From NCBI GenBank assembly GCA_020720455.1, contig DYOQ01000023.1:1-39371 (forward strand): DNA of 39,371 nucleotides. Reading direction: 5' to 3'. The notes under the pieces were generated by a model. It was not told the DNA's origin. It saw only the letters and a list, made by a program, of their open reading frames with translations, and did not search any database. Made by a program: the position numbers and the translations under genes. This document shows positions 14,426 through 23,798 of the stretch, piece after piece; positions within the stretch are counted from its first letter, which is position 1; each line of letters begins with the position of its first letter. This stretch comes from Bdellovibrio sp. (GTDB lineage: Bacteria; Bdellovibrionota; Bacteriovoracia; Bacteriovoracales; Bacteriovoracaceae).

Positions 14426-15670
14426 TTATGAGTATACTGGAAACTTTAGACATATTGCTTTAACTTCTTCTCTGATCTTTGATATCTCAGCAAGGTTTTC
14501 TCGGTTTTTCAATGATCTTACTATCCAATCTGCCATTACCTTGATCTCATTTTCTTTGAATCCACGAGTTGTAATTGCAGGAGTTCCGAGCCTAATACCA
14601 CTTGTTACAAAAGGAGATCTTTTATCACCTGGAATCATATTTTTATTTGAAGTAATTCCAGCTTTTTCCATTGCCTCTTCAGCTTCTTTTCCAGATAGGC
14701 CAACAGAGTCGGTCTTAATGAGAATGAGATGGTTGTCTGTTCCGTTTGAAACAACACCAATTCCTTTTGCCATTAGTTCTTTTGCTAAAAGTGCAGCGTT
14801 TGTCACGACCTGTTTTTGATATGCACTAAACGATGGTTTTAGTGCTTCACCAAATGCAACGGCCTTCGCGGCAATTACATGCTCAAGTGGTCCACCTTGA
14901 ATGCCTGGAAAAATTGTGGAGTTCATTTTTTTTGCCAAGGCTTCGTCATTTGTTAGTATTAGTCCACCTCTTGGACCCCTTAGCGTCTTATGCGTTGTTG
15001 ATGTTACAAAGTGGGCGTACGGCATAGGACTTTGGTGTAGATTGGCAGCAACAAGACCAGCAATGTGGGCCATATCAACTAATAAATAGGCTCCAACGGA
15101 ATCGGCGATCTCTCTAAATTTTTTAAAATCAATTGCTCTTGGGTATGCACTTGCTCCAGCAACAATCATTTTTGGCCGCTCTTTTTCGGCCAGCTCTGCC
15201 ACTTGATTATAATCCAAAACCTCTTTTTCAATATCTAGTCCGTACGAAACGATATTGTATAATTTACCAGAAAAATTAACAGGTGAACCGTGAGTTAGGT
15301 GGCCTCCCTGTGAGAGGTTCATGCCCATAACTTTGTCACCTGGTTGAAGCAGTGAAAAATAACATGCCATATTTGCTTGAGAACCAGAGTGGGGTTGGAC
15401 ATTAGCAAAATTGGCGTTAAACAGTTTCTTTACTCTTTCAATTGCTAATGTTTCTATTTCATCAACAACATGACAACCACCATAGTAACGTTTACCTGGA
15501 TAACCTTCTGCATATTTATTGGTAAGTATCGTTCCATTTGCTTCCATTACCGCTTTGCTTGCATAATTTTCTGAAGCGATTAACTCTAGGCCATACTCTT
15601 GGCGTTCTCTCTCTTTATCAATTAGATTGTAGATTTCTGGATCTGAATTTCTGATATGTTCATTCATCAT
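14426..15670 (-). CDS. glyA: Serine hydroxymethyltransferase
   Basis: 414 residues, the standard length. Interconverts serine and glycine with tetrahydrofolate, using pyridoxal phosphate. LIASENYAS near the N terminus, the [14 protein letters not shown] motif (about 53-66), and the PLP lysine in [12 protein letters not shown] (about 228) are all present. Located 28 bases after fabF in the same direction, it probably belongs to the fab transcript, an order also found in Bdellovibrio-like genomes (from memory). No terminator separates it from fabF. A second ATG directly after the first may be used. Confidence 0.97.
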   Translation of the reverse strand: MMNEHIRNSDPEIYNLIDKERERQEYGLELIASENYASKAVMEANGTILTNKYAEGYPGKRYYGGCHVVDEIETLAIERVKKLFNANFANVQPHSGSQANMACYFSLLQPGDKVMGMNLSQGGHLTHGSPVNFSGKLYNIVSYGLDIEKEVLDYNQVAELAEKERPKMIVAGASAYPRAIDFKKFREIADSVGAYLLVDMAHIAGLVAANLHQSPMPYAHFVTSTTHKTLRGPRGGLILTNDEALAKKMNSTIFPGIQGGPLEHVIAAKAVAFGEALKPSFSAYQKQVVTNAALLAKELMAKGIGVVSNGTDNHLILIKTDSVGLSGKEAEEAMEKAGITSNKNMIPGDKRSPFVTSGIRLGTPAITTRGFKENEIKVMADWIVRSLKNRENLAEISKIREEVKAICLKFPVYS

Positions 15671-15698
15671 GAGAGTATTCCTTTTATTAAAATTTGAA

Positions 15699-16946
15699 CT
15701 AGTTAACTTTTTTAATTAAGACCGAAGAGTTTGTTCCACCAAAACCAAAAGAGTTGCTTAGCGCGTACTCGCCGTCGTATTTAACACATTTGTTAGGAAC
15801 GCAGTTAATATCGCATTCAGGATCTTGGTTTTCAACATTAATAGTAGGAGGAATAATCCCATTATGTAGAGTCATTGCACTAAATACTAACTCAATTCCA
15901 CCAGCTGCTCCAAGAAGATGTCCTGTCATTGACTTGGTTGAACTACAGTATAGTTTTTTTACATGATCTCCAAAAACTTTTTTTACAGCTTTAATCTCTG
16001 CGATATCGCCAAGTGGAGTAGATGTCCCATGAGCATTTATATATCCAACCATCTCTGGTGTGATACCTGCTAGTTCGATTGTCTGTTTCATACATTGAGC
16101 TGCTCCGTCACCTTCAGGATGTGGTGCAGTTATATGGTGAGCGTCGCTACTGTAACCAAACCCAACGAGTTCAGCGTAGATTTTTGCTCCTCTTGCTACG
16201 GCCTTTTCATAGTTTTCGAGAACAACAATGCCTGCTCCTTCTCCCATAACGAATCCATCTCTATCTACATCAAACGGCCTAGAGGCCCGTTCAGGTTCTT
16301 CGTTTCTTTTCGAGAGTGCCTTCATATTAATAAACCCTGAGATAGGTGTATTACAAATAACGCTTTCTGCTCCACCTGAGATCATAACGTCTTGGCGACC
16401 AGAGATAATTTCACTAGCAGCAACGCTTATCGCATGGGTTGCTGAAGCACAAGCACTAGCGACAGTGAAATTTACACCTTTAATGCCAAGTTTGATGCTT
16501 ATTAAACCAGTACTCATATTAGGGATTATTGCAGGAATAAAAAAAGGAGAGACGCGACGAGGCCCTTTTTCTAAATAGTTTTTATGATTCTCTTCGATGA
16601 GAGGAAAACCACCCATTCCAACGCCTAATATGGTTCCAATTTTTTCAGGGGCGTAATAAGTATTATTTATTAGACCTGCATCTTTGTACGCTTCGTTTGC
16701 GCAGTGGAGCGCAAAGTGAACAAATCGATCGTACCTTGAGGCATCTTTTGAACCTAAAAGGTCCTCTGAGATTTGAAAATTTTTAACCTCTCCAGCAATC
16801 TTAATTGACCACTGTTCAGTATCGGTATTCTCGATTGTTGAGATACCAGATTTTCCATTAACAAGATTTTCCCAAACTGTCTTAAGGTTGTGGCCCAATC
16901 CGCAGATGGCCCCCAAACCTGTAATTGCAACTCTGTTTGCTTTCAT
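15699..16946 (-). CDS. fabF: Beta-ketoacyl-ACP synthase II
   Basis: 415 residues. Condensing enzyme of fatty-acid elongation. The nucleophile is Cys166 in VASACASAT, with the two catalytic histidines in [11 protein letters not shown] (about 305) and [12 protein letters not shown] (about 341). The C-terminal [11 protein letters not shown] loop is intact. It lies 79 bases downstream of acpP, with a strong hairpin between them. Likely part of the fabH-fabD-fabG-acpP-fabF operon. Confidence 0.97.
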   Translation of the reverse strand: MKANRVAITGLGAICGLGHNLKTVWENLVNGKSGISTIENTDTEQWSIKIAGEVKNFQISEDLLGSKDASRYDRFVHFALHCANEAYKDAGLINNTYYAPEKIGTILGVGMGGFPLIEENHKNYLEKGPRRVSPFFIPAIIPNMSTGLISIKLGIKGVNFTVASACASATHAISVAASEIISGRQDVMISGGAESVICNTPISGFINMKALSKRNEEPERASRPFDVDRDGFVMGEGAGIVVLENYEKAVARGAKIYAELVGFGYSSDAHHITAPHPEGDGAAQCMKQTIELAGITPEMVGYINAHGTSTPLGDIAEIKAVKKVFGDHVKKLYCSSTKSMTGHLLGAAGGIELVFSAMTLHNGIIPPTINVENQDPECDINCVPNKCVKYDGEYALSNSFGFGGTNSSVLIKKVN

Positions 16947-16979
16947 ATAAGAATCCAGCTTACTATGGGTTTAAAGGTA

Positions 16980-17011
16980 AGTGCCTTTCTAAACAGATTT
17001 AAAAAGGCACT
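16980..17011 (-). other. Hairpin between acpP and fabF
   Basis: AGTGCCTTT (16980-16988) and AAAGGCACT (17003-17011) are exact 9-base reverse complements around a 14-base loop. In the leftward transcript it follows the acpP stop by some 15 bases. No U-run follows, so it is not a classical terminator; it could be an RNA-processing or 3'-stabilising element that lets acpP be made in excess over fabF. Role inferred. Confidence 0.5.
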
Positions 17012-17025
17012 GTATAAAATTTTAT

Positions 17026-17250
17026 TTATTGTTTCTTTTCTAGGTAAGAAACAACATCTTTAATACTTCTTAGATGTTCTGCTTCTTCTTCTGGAATTTC
17101 CACACCAAACTCATCTTCCATCTTCATCATTAGCTCAACGATGTCTAGGGAATCTAAATTTAGATCATCAACAAATGTTGTATTTGCACTAATTTTTGAC
17201 ATATCAACTTTCGTTGCATCACTTACTAATTTAATAACCTTCTCTTGCAT
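17026..17250 (-). CDS. acpP: Acyl carrier protein
   Basis: 74 residues from ATG 17250, which has AAGGAG seven bases ahead; the open frame extends upstream but overlaps fabG. The phosphopantetheine serine is Ser34 in DLNLDSLDIVEL, and the acidic helix that follows (MKMEDEFGVEIPEEEAE) is typical. Carries growing acyl chains for FabD, FabG, FabF and FabH encoded around it. Confidence 0.97.
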   Translation of the reverse strand: MQEKVIKLVSDATKVDMSKISANTTFVDDLNLDSLDIVELMMKMEDEFGVEIPEEEAEHLRSIKDVVSYLEKKQ

Positions 17251-17269
17251 AATAAACTCCTTCAAATGT

Positions 17270-18028
17270 TTAAATGTATAGACCACCGTCTATTTTTATA
17301 ACTTCACCTGTAATATATGAAGAATTACGACTTAGCAAGAAGCATACTAAGCTTGATACTTCATCGCAACTTCCAAATCTTTTTAGTGGAATTCCACTCA
17401 GATAATTCTCTTTAACTTTTTCGTCTAACGCATCGGTCATATCTGTTTCAATAAAGCCAGGACAAATAATGTTTGCTCGAACATTTCTTGATGCGAGTTC
17501 TTTTGCCACACTTTTGGTCATCCCAATTAAGCCAGCTTTAGATGCTGCATATGCCATCTGGGAAGGGTTTCCCATTAGTCCAACGATTGATCCGATGTTG
17601 ACAATAGAGACATTTTCAGCTTTTAAAAATGATCTAGATAGTGCGGTTGTTACAAGCATTGCCCCTTTTAAATTTGTATCTAAAACGGAATCGATGTCGT
17701 CTTCTTTTGTTCGCAAAATTAGCTGATCTTTTGAAATTCCCGCATTGTTTACTAAACCAGAAATTGGCCCAAACTCTTTAACAAAACTATCTATTGCGTC
17801 TTTTATATCTGCATTATTTGTAACATCAAATTTGAGTGGAGTTGCTTTTCCTCCAATTGTTTCTAACTCATGCTTTAGTTGCATCGCTTTTTCTACATCG
17901 CCTCGATAATTAAAAACTGTATGGCAACCCTGGGCCGCGAGTTCTTTGGCAATAGCTCTACCAATTCCTCTCATCGCACCAGTCACTAATACTATTTTAT
18001 CTTTTAAATCTGGGTAAACTACTCTCAT
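17270..18028 (-). CDS. fabG: 3-oxoacyl-ACP reductase
   Basis: 252 residues, short-chain dehydrogenase/reductase. The NADPH site TGAMRGIGRA is at 16-25, NNAG at 94-97, and the catalytic triad is Ser147, Tyr160, Lys164. Reduces 3-ketoacyl-ACP in each elongation round. Its ATG overlaps the fabD stop (ATGA, with GGAG ahead), and acpP starts 19 bases after it. Confidence 0.95.
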   Translation of the reverse strand: MRVVYPDLKDKIVLVTGAMRGIGRAIAKELAAQGCHTVFNYRGDVEKAMQLKHELETIGGKATPLKFDVTNNADIKDAIDSFVKEFGPISGLVNNAGISKDQLILRTKEDDIDSVLDTNLKGAMLVTTALSRSFLKAENVSIVNIGSIVGLMGNPSQMAYAASKAGLIGMTKSVAKELASRNVRANIICPGFIETDMTDALDEKVKENYLSGIPLKRFGSCDEVSSLVCFLLSRNSSYITGEVIKIDGGLYI

Positions 18029-18975
18029 TTTAAAATCTCCTCTAGCTGTTCAAAACCGTTGTCACTATCAAGAGCGATGACTGTAAGTTCACTTTTTATT
18101 TTTTTTACTAATCCAGTTAAAACTTTGCTTGGGCCTACTTCGATACAGAGTGTTTCATTTGGAATTTGAAGAACACTTTGTGTCCAACGAACTGATCCGC
18201 AGACTTGTCGATACAAATTATATTTGATCTCTTCACCGCTTGTACCATTGCCATAGCGTTTCGCATCGATGTTTGCAATATATGGCAGCTTGTTAGAATT
18301 AAAAGTTAGAGCATCAAGTTTTTGTTTTAATTTTTCAGCAGCAGGTGCCATTAGTGATGAGTGAAATGGTGCGGAGACTTTTAGTTCAATCGCACGGAAC
18401 TTAGTTCCTGCATTTGATTCTAACCACTGAATAACTCTTTCACATGCACTTGTTTCACCGGATATAACTGTTTGGTCAGGACCATTAAAATTTGCAGGCA
18501 TGACTCTTGATTCGCCACTAGAAACTTCATGGCACCCATTTTCAATTACAGCTGGATCAAGTTTCATAATTGCAAACATTTTCCCTTTTCCGGCAGGAAC
18601 AGCGTCTTGCATATATTTTCCACGATAATGTACAGTAAGAACTGCATCTTCAAAACTCATAACTTGGGCAGCAACTAGTGCTGAGTACTCTCCTACAGAG
18701 TGGCCAAGGACTGAATCGATTTCAATGTTTTTTGAATTAAGAATAGGTAGTAGCTTTTGAAATAGTGCTACTGAATGAGTTAAAATTCCAGGTTGGGCAT
18801 TACTTGTAAGAGTTAATTTATCTTCTGGGCCCTCTTGGCAAATTTTAGCAAGATCGTGTCCTAGTACGCTGTTCGCTGTTTTAAACGATCTGTAATATTC
18901 GCTGCTGAATAGTTTCTCGCCCATCCCAACGTATTGAGAACCCTGTCCAGGAAATAATAGAGTAACTTTTTTCAT
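18025..18975 (-). CDS. fabD: Malonyl-CoA:ACP transacylase
   Basis: 316 residues. LFPGQGSQYVGMG oxyanion loop at about 7-19 and nucleophile Ser93 in GHSVGEYSA; the catalytic histidine falls in the APFHSSLM segment (about 205). Loads malonyl groups on ACP for chain elongation. Lies 18 bases after fabH and overlaps fabG, so co-transcribed. Length and motifs are standard. Confidence 0.96.
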   Translation of the reverse strand: MKKVTLLFPGQGSQYVGMGEKLFSSEYYRSFKTANSVLGHDLAKICQEGPEDKLTLTSNAQPGILTHSVALFQKLLPILNSKNIEIDSVLGHSVGEYSALVAAQVMSFEDAVLTVHYRGKYMQDAVPAGKGKMFAIMKLDPAVIENGCHEVSSGESRVMPANFNGPDQTVISGETSACERVIQWLESNAGTKFRAIELKVSAPFHSSLMAPAAEKLKQKLDALTFNSNKLPYIANIDAKRYGNGTSGEEIKYNLYRQVCGSVRWTQSVLQIPNETLCIEVGPSKVLTGLVKKIKSELTVIALDSDNGFEQLEEILK

Positions 18976-18993
18976 TAAAATTATCCTTAGTTT

Positions 18994-19998
18994 TTAATAC
19001 CTCAGAAGAGTTGCACCAGATGTTAAGCCAGCACCGAACGTATCAAATAAAACGAGATCTCCTCTTTTGATACGGCCATCTTTAACGGCTTCGTGAAATG
19101 CTAGCGGAATAGTTGCAGCACTTGTGTTACCCCAACGCTCAATATTGATAATGACATTGTCTAAATTGTTAAGCCCAAGAATTTTGCAAGCGGTTTCTAT
19201 GATTCGTACATTTGCTTGATGCGGAATTATCCAGTTAACATCGTTGATTGATACATGTACTTTATCTAGAGCATCTTTAGCATTCTTAGCAAGAGTTCTA
19301 GTTGCAACCTTGAACATCTCCTTACCCTTCATTTTCATGTAGTGTGATCCCTCTTCAATCATCTGGGTAGTTAGCGGAGCAACCGCTCTTCCATATGGTT
19401 GATAGAAGAACTCTTTTCCAGTTCCATCAGCATGAATATTTGAAGAGAGAATTTGTGAGCCATCATTGCTCTCATTTCTACCTAAAATCGCGACTCCACA
19501 TCCGTCACCAAAAAGTATACATGAAGATCTATCCTTCCAGTCTACTTCGCGACTTAACATCTCAGAAGCTACAATTAAAACGTTTTTTAAAAAACCTGTT
19601 TGGATCATGGCATTTGCCATATTGAGTCCGTAGACAAATCCTGAGCACGCAGCTGAAATATCTAAACAGCCACACTCATTTGTAATCCCAAGTTTGGTTT
19701 GCAAAATAGAGGCACTGTTTGGAAGTGGCACGTCTGGAGTTACTGATGCAAACAGGATCAAATCGATGTCGTTTGGAGTGAGTTTCGCTTCAACGAGCGC
19801 ATCTCTTGTTGCGTAGAGCGCCATGTCTGTTGGCCATTCTCCACCCTCAGTTGAACAGATCCTTCGTTCACGAATTCCTGTTCTTTCAAATATCCACTCG
19901 TCACTAGTTTCGACGATACTTTCCAACTCTTTATTAGTTAGAATTTTTTTAGGGGCATATATTCCTGTTCCAAGTATTTTAGATTTATAAAAATCCAT
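18994..19998 (-). CDS. fabH: Beta-ketoacyl-ACP synthase III
   Basis: 334 residues from ATG 19998; a GTG at 20004 in frame is less likely because AGGTGG, the ribosome-binding site, covers it. The Cys-His-Asn triad is visible: Cys118 in ISAACSGF, His in WIIPHQAN (about 249) and Asn in WGNTSAAT (about 279). Starts fatty-acid synthesis by condensing acyl-CoA with malonyl-ACP. It follows rpmF by about 137 bases; plsX, which often sits between, is absent. The ribosome-binding site is inside a small ACCAC-GTGGT hairpin. Confidence 0.95.
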   Translation of the reverse strand: MDFYKSKILGTGIYAPKKILTNKELESIVETSDEWIFERTGIRERRICSTEGGEWPTDMALYATRDALVEAKLTPNDIDLILFASVTPDVPLPNSASILQTKLGITNECGCLDISAACSGFVYGLNMANAMIQTGFLKNVLIVASEMLSREVDWKDRSSCILFGDGCGVAILGRNESNDGSQILSSNIHADGTGKEFFYQPYGRAVAPLTTQMIEEGSHYMKMKGKEMFKVATRTLAKNAKDALDKVHVSINDVNWIIPHQANVRIIETACKILGLNNLDNVIINIERWGNTSAATIPLAFHEAVKDGRIKRGDLVLFDTFGAGLTSGATLLRY

Positions 19999-20135
19999 GA
20001 CCACCTCGTGGTTGTAAAATTAAAACGCGCACTTTGCATAAATCAGGGTATTCTTTGAAAAAAGAGTTGATTTGGCAAGTTTAAAATTGGTAACAACTAG
20101 GTTAATTATCAAGGTAATTGTAGATAAATGCTTAA

Positions 20136-20345
20136 TTATTCGCTTTGCTCAGATTCAGTATCAGCTTTAATCTTGATAATCTCTTTACCTTTATATGTCC
20201 CACATGATGGACAAGCGTGTAGAGGAAGAGTTAAATCACCACAATTTGGACACGACATTGGATCTTTCGCGTAAAGTTTATGATGTTGGCCAGCTCTTCT
20301 TAAGCCTTTTCTTGCGACACTGGTTTTTTTCTTAGGTACAGCCAT
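20136..20345 (-). CDS. rpmF: Ribosomal protein L32
   Basis: 69 residues. Basic N terminus with the typical AVPKKKTSVARKGLRRA start, then a four-cysteine zinc ribbon (Cys32, Cys35, Cys45, Cys48). This zinc-binding form contrasts with zinc-free L32 paralogues. The acidic tail (about DTESEQSE) is somewhat longer than usual. Starts right after CCGGAGATAAGT. It heads the fab cluster, as in many bacteria. Confidence 0.96.
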   Translation of the reverse strand: MAVPKKKTSVARKGLRRAGQHHKLYAKDPMSCPNCGDLTLPLHACPSCGTYKGKEIIKIKADTESEQSE

Positions 20346-20394
20346 ACTTATCTCCGGAAACGCACTAACTTAAATTACTAATTTAAACCGAACT

Positions 20395-20422
20395 TTTATG
20401 ATAAATGGTAATATGTTGTCAA
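20395..20422 (-). promoter_or_regulatory. Candidate promoter of rpmF-fab operon
   Basis: TTGACA (20422-20417) is followed 16 bases later by CATAAA (20400-20395) on the minus strand, about 50 bases before the rpmF start and after the kinase stop codon. An alternative -10, TATCAT, sits closer (13-base spacing). Only the -35 box is strong. Confidence 0.4.
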
Positions 20423-20432
20423 GAGATTAATC

Positions 20433-21632
20433 TTAATCAGTAGTCATAATCCACATCGGTCTATCTTCAAAATTAATATAAAGAGGACAGTACCGTTCAA
20501 CGTTATAGTACTTTGAAACATCGACCAGCTTGGTAGTACTGGTGACAATATTTAGTGGAACACTCTCATATCGACCATTTCTTAAACAGACCATTCGTCC
20601 AAAACGTTTTGCTTCGATTAAATCAAGGGCCAAGTTACCAAATGCCATTGATACGATTGAATCTACAGCGTCAGGGTCGCCTGATCTAACCAAGTATCCA
20701 AGTCGTTGACTTATAACATTGATGCTCTCTCCATTGTGAAATTTTGGAGACATCTCTTTTAAGTGTTTTGATACGACGTCACCAATTCCACCAAGTTTTT
20801 TATGGCCAAACCCATCAACCTCGGTACTCTCATAGGTTCTATCCTCTTTATCTTTTGGCATTGCCCCCTCAGAGACGAGTACCACGGAGTAGTTACTTGG
20901 ATTTTTTAGCTTATCATCAACTAAAAGCTTCGTGAGTCTTTCTGGGTCAAATTTGTATTCAGGGATAACACAGCGATCCCCAGCACCGGCCATTGCAGGA
21001 ATTAATGCAGAAAAGCCTGCGTATCGGCCAAACACTTCTACGACAAGAAAACGCTCGTGAGATCCTGCACAGGTTCGAAGGTTGTGAACATATTCGATAG
21101 TTCTAGTAACACATGTACTAAAGCCAAGACAGTAATCTGTCCCTGGAATATCGTTATCCATAGTTTTTGGGATAGCGACTACTTTAACACCGATATTATG
21201 AAGGTGAACACCGTAACTAAGAGTATCATCACCACCAATTGGAATTAAAATTGTGATGCCGAGGTATTCAAGGTTTTTCAGAACCTCAGGCGTGAGATCG
21301 TTTAGATCTTTGGTGTATTCGTCTTTAAGGTGGGGAGGAACTTTGTCTTTTTTAACTTTTACTGGATTTGTTCTAGAACTATGTAGGAAGGTTCCACCAG
21401 TTCTCCCAATTTTAGCAACTTGTTGTAGCGTTAATTTAAGACAGTAATCTTGTTCTTCAGGTTTTTTATTTCGATCAATATTAATAAGTCCTGACCAACC
21501 CTTGCGAATGCCGATTACATCGTATCCTTCCTTGATTGCTCGAATCGTGACAGCTCTAATTGCTGGGTTAAGTCCTGGAACATCACCACCACCGGTAAGT
21601 ATTCCAATAGTCCCTCTCTTTGCTCCGTTCAT
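20433..21632 (-). CDS. 6-phosphofructokinase, PPi-dependent type by signature
   Basis: 399 residues. Two residues separate PPi- from ATP-dependent enzymes in this family: here GGDDT (Asp136 at residues 133-137, where ATP enzymes have GGDGS) and PKTMDND (Lys156, where ATP enzymes have PGTIDND). Both point to pyrophosphate as phosphoryl donor, making the step reversible. GGGDVPGLN (14-22) holds the usual N-terminal phosphate loop. Phosphorylates fructose 6-phosphate in glycolysis. It is about 90 bases upstream of rpmF, separately transcribed I think. The donor call is from residues alone. Confidence 0.88.
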   Translation of the reverse strand: MNGAKRGTIGILTGGGDVPGLNPAIRAVTIRAIKEGYDVIGIRKGWSGLINIDRNKKPEEQDYCLKLTLQQVAKIGRTGGTFLHSSRTNPVKVKKDKVPPHLKDEYTKDLNDLTPEVLKNLEYLGITILIPIGGDDTLSYGVHLHNIGVKVVAIPKTMDNDIPGTDYCLGFSTCVTRTIEYVHNLRTCAGSHERFLVVEVFGRYAGFSALIPAMAGAGDRCVIPEYKFDPERLTKLLVDDKLKNPSNYSVVLVSEGAMPKDKEDRTYESTEVDGFGHKKLGGIGDVVSKHLKEMSPKFHNGESINVISQRLGYLVRSGDPDAVDSIVSMAFGNLALDLIEAKRFGRMVCLRNGRYESVPLNIVTSTTKLVDVSKYYNVERYCPLYINFEDRPMWIMTTD

Positions 21633-21686
21633 TGTACACTCCTAAAGATAAGAAAGATTTTAAAGAAATTTTTATCATAATTAAAA

Positions 21687-22202
21687 CTATCTATCCATGA
21701 TAAAAATTTCTTTTTCTTGATTTGTTAGGATTTCATTAAGTGGAATATGTTGAACATTTGAAAAAAAATTATAGTTTGATGGAGCGATAACCTTTGTGAA
21801 CTCTCTTGTCTGAATAAATTGTTCAAGTGTTTTTTGGGGAATCGAGGTTACTTGTCCATCTACAGAGATCTTACCTGCCGTAAAGCAGTCGTCTAATTTT
21901 GTAATTGGGATCTGCTTCGCCAGTGACCAAAATAGCAGCAGGATTGGAAGTTCAAGCCATTGATAGCTTTTATTGTCGAGCAGATGTTTATCTTCTAGTT
22001 CAACACAAAGAGTATATTTTCTCATCGGTAGTTTTATGTTTAACGATTTGGTAAGATAGATCAGCTTTTCTTTTATGTTCCTTCCGTGACGTCCAAGATT
22101 AACGATGTCGACACCAGGTATTCCTTTGGTCGTGTAGCCAAAAATTTCCACTGCGCCTACTTCACTATTTTTTAAATAGAGAGCATTAATTTTGTTGTGC
22201 AC
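21687..22202 (-). CDS. Stand-alone ComM/ChlI N-terminal domain protein
   Basis: 171 residues. The segments VEIFGYTTKGIPGVDIVNLG and ELPILLLFWSLAKQIP, DCFTAGKISVDGQVTSIP line up with the N-terminal Lon-protease-like (ChlI, PF13541) domain of ComM/YifB, around 'GxPxFxIVGLP', 'DLPIAIAILAAxGxI' and 'GELALxGxLRxV'. ComM is about 500 residues, with an AAA+ motor and C-terminal domain that are missing here; the frame ends in IFIMDR and stop, and nothing downstream restores it. Several conserved positions are changed (for example the DLP, Lys-Arg region). Either a decayed or repurposed domain. No ATPase lies next to it. Confidence 0.6.
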   Translation of the reverse strand: MHNKINALYLKNSEVGAVEIFGYTTKGIPGVDIVNLGRHGRNIKEKLIYLTKSLNIKLPMRKYTLCVELEDKHLLDNKSYQWLELPILLLFWSLAKQIPITKLDDCFTAGKISVDGQVTSIPQKTLEQFIQTREFTKVIAPSNYNFFSNVQHIPLNEILTNQEKEIFIMDR

Positions 22203-22305
22203 ATTTCCTCCGATATTTTAAGTGATATGTTTAATTTTTTTTGCAAATGTGGAGTTTGGGCCACGGAGATAATTTATTGGAAACTCTAATGTCGTTGTGA
22301 GGTGT

Positions 22306-22824
22306 TTATAAAACTAGATCATCTGTTTGGTCGAAACTGTTTTTAGTGGTGAAGTAGCAGTTTAGTTGCTGTGTTCCTCCTTCGCCGTCAGTTATTGATC
22401 TATGAACTTCTAAGAGGTTTGCTGCATAGTTTTGTTTAATTTTTTTGCAGCCATTCGTTTCATTGTAACAGTACTTTTTGTCTCTTTCGTCACAAACGAC
22501 AGTAATAATTGCTCGTGATGCCATTTGGCAAGTTACTACTTTTGAATCTGGTTTGATGAAGCCTCTTAATAGTTGTGGGCCGTTTTTACTAATTTTATTG
22601 CAAAAATCAGTAGTATTAATTTTGGTACCCATGCAATCAATGGTGTAGGTGTCGACAACTTCCACAAGAATAGTATGTTTTATACCCATGGTTTCACATG
22701 TCTTAGAGAGTGGGTATTCTTCTTTTTTTAAATCGGTAACTTCATATTTAGTAAACTTTGCGTGGGCCAAGCTTGTTAGGGAAAAACTTAATAAAAATAG
22801 CAGGGCCATTAAAAAAAATTTCAT
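22306..22824 (-). CDS. Cysteine-rich secreted protein of unknown function
   Basis: 172 residues from ATG 22824, chosen because it yields a clean signal peptide (KFFLMALLFLLSFSLTSLAHA) and clears the end of the gene upstream; the frame itself is open to 22899. The mature part has about eight cysteines spread evenly (in contexts SKTCETMG, IDCMGTK, TCQMASR, VVCDERDKKYCY, NGCKK, LNCYF), consistent with disulfide bonds in the periplasm or outside. No family recognised. Located 31 bases after another secreted unknown, probably co-transcribed. No clear Shine-Dalgarno sequence. Confidence 0.65.
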   Translation of the reverse strand: MKFFLMALLFLLSFSLTSLAHAKFTKYEVTDLKKEEYPLSKTCETMGIKHTILVEVVDTYTIDCMGTKINTTDFCNKISKNGPQLLRGFIKPDSKVVTCQMASRAIITVVCDERDKKYCYNETNGCKKIKQNYAANLLEVHRSITDGEGGTQQLNCYFTTKNSFDQTDDLVL

Positions 22825-22855
22825 ACAAAATTTTAACATATTCAAAAATAAAATT

Positions 22856-23620
22856 CTAGAAATTGTGAGTGAAAAAAACCTCGACTCGTTTATCAGCACT
22901 TTTATTGGCCGGAGTCTCGTTCATGCGTTGTTTTGACGATACCCTTCCTGTGACATCCGAAGATATTTTATGACTTATCGATGTTATCCAATGCTCATCT
23001 TTTACGAGATATTTTGTTTCTGCTATTACGTCGACTGACTTAATATCTTTTGCCACTCTGACTTCAGCTTCACCTCGGTAGTTAAAGTTTGCCTCGCATT
23101 TTACAAATGGGTTTTCAATAATAATTGCACCATTTCCTTGGATAACCCTGGCTTTGAATTTAATTTTGATATTTGGAGCAATGTCTACTTTTGAGCTTGG
23201 TTTAAGAGCGTTGTGAACAGTGCCAACATTGTATAGAGTAGATCCTTTATCAGCATGTTTGATCTCTCCTGATAATCTTTTATCAAAATATTTCAAAAGC
23301 TGTTTTGTAAGATAGTTCTTTTTAGAGTCATCGTTAGGGATGCTAACAACTCCACTATTTTCTTGATTCCATACTACGATGTATTCCTCTTTTGATTCCC
23401 AGTTGTTGACAGTATCCTTAATGGATCTTAGTACTCCAGCATCATCTTCAACTAATACCTCATTAATCCAGAATTCATCGCTCTCTAACGTTACAGTATC
23501 TATATTTTCACTTGGGATGAAGCTTGCTTGAGACGCTAACGTGAACAGTAAGGTGGTAATGAGCGCTACTCGCCTGCTGATTGACACCTGTTGAATGTTT
23601 TTACACGTTTTTATTATCAA
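22856..23620 (-). CDS. Secreted or outer-membrane protein of unknown function
   Basis: 254 residues from TTG 23620, which follows AGGAGAAGGTGGC; the frame extends to an ATG at 23728, but that part has no signal sequence and the true signal lies at RRVALITTLLFTLASQA. No ATG exists between. The mature part looks rich in beta strands and ends in VEVFFTHNF, with a terminal Phe as in outer-membrane barrels, though the sequence is short for one. No family recognised. It is probably the first gene of a two-gene secreted unit with the cysteine-rich protein. Confidence 0.6.
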   Translation of the reverse strand: MIIKTCKNIQQVSISRRVALITTLLFTLASQASFIPSENIDTVTLESDEFWINEVLVEDDAGVLRSIKDTVNNWESKEEYIVVWNQENSGVVSIPNDDSKKNYLTKQLLKYFDKRLSGEIKHADKGSTLYNVGTVHNALKPSSKVDIAPNIKIKFKARVIQGNGAIIIENPFVKCEANFNYRGEAEVRVAKDIKSVDVIAETKYLVKDEHWITSISHKISSDVTGRVSSKQRMNETPANKSADKRVEVFFTHNF

Positions 23621-23798
23621 GCCACCTTCTCCTATGCTTAATCGCTTCCAATACCACACAATTAGCGATATTTGCCGCGATGTATAATAATTACATGCAA
23701 GTGGTCTGCCAAAAGTTATTTTGACCATATCCCAAAAATGGCGTACAGTTTCAGGGTATGTTCAAAAGATTTGTTAAACTACCTAAATCTAATAAGTT

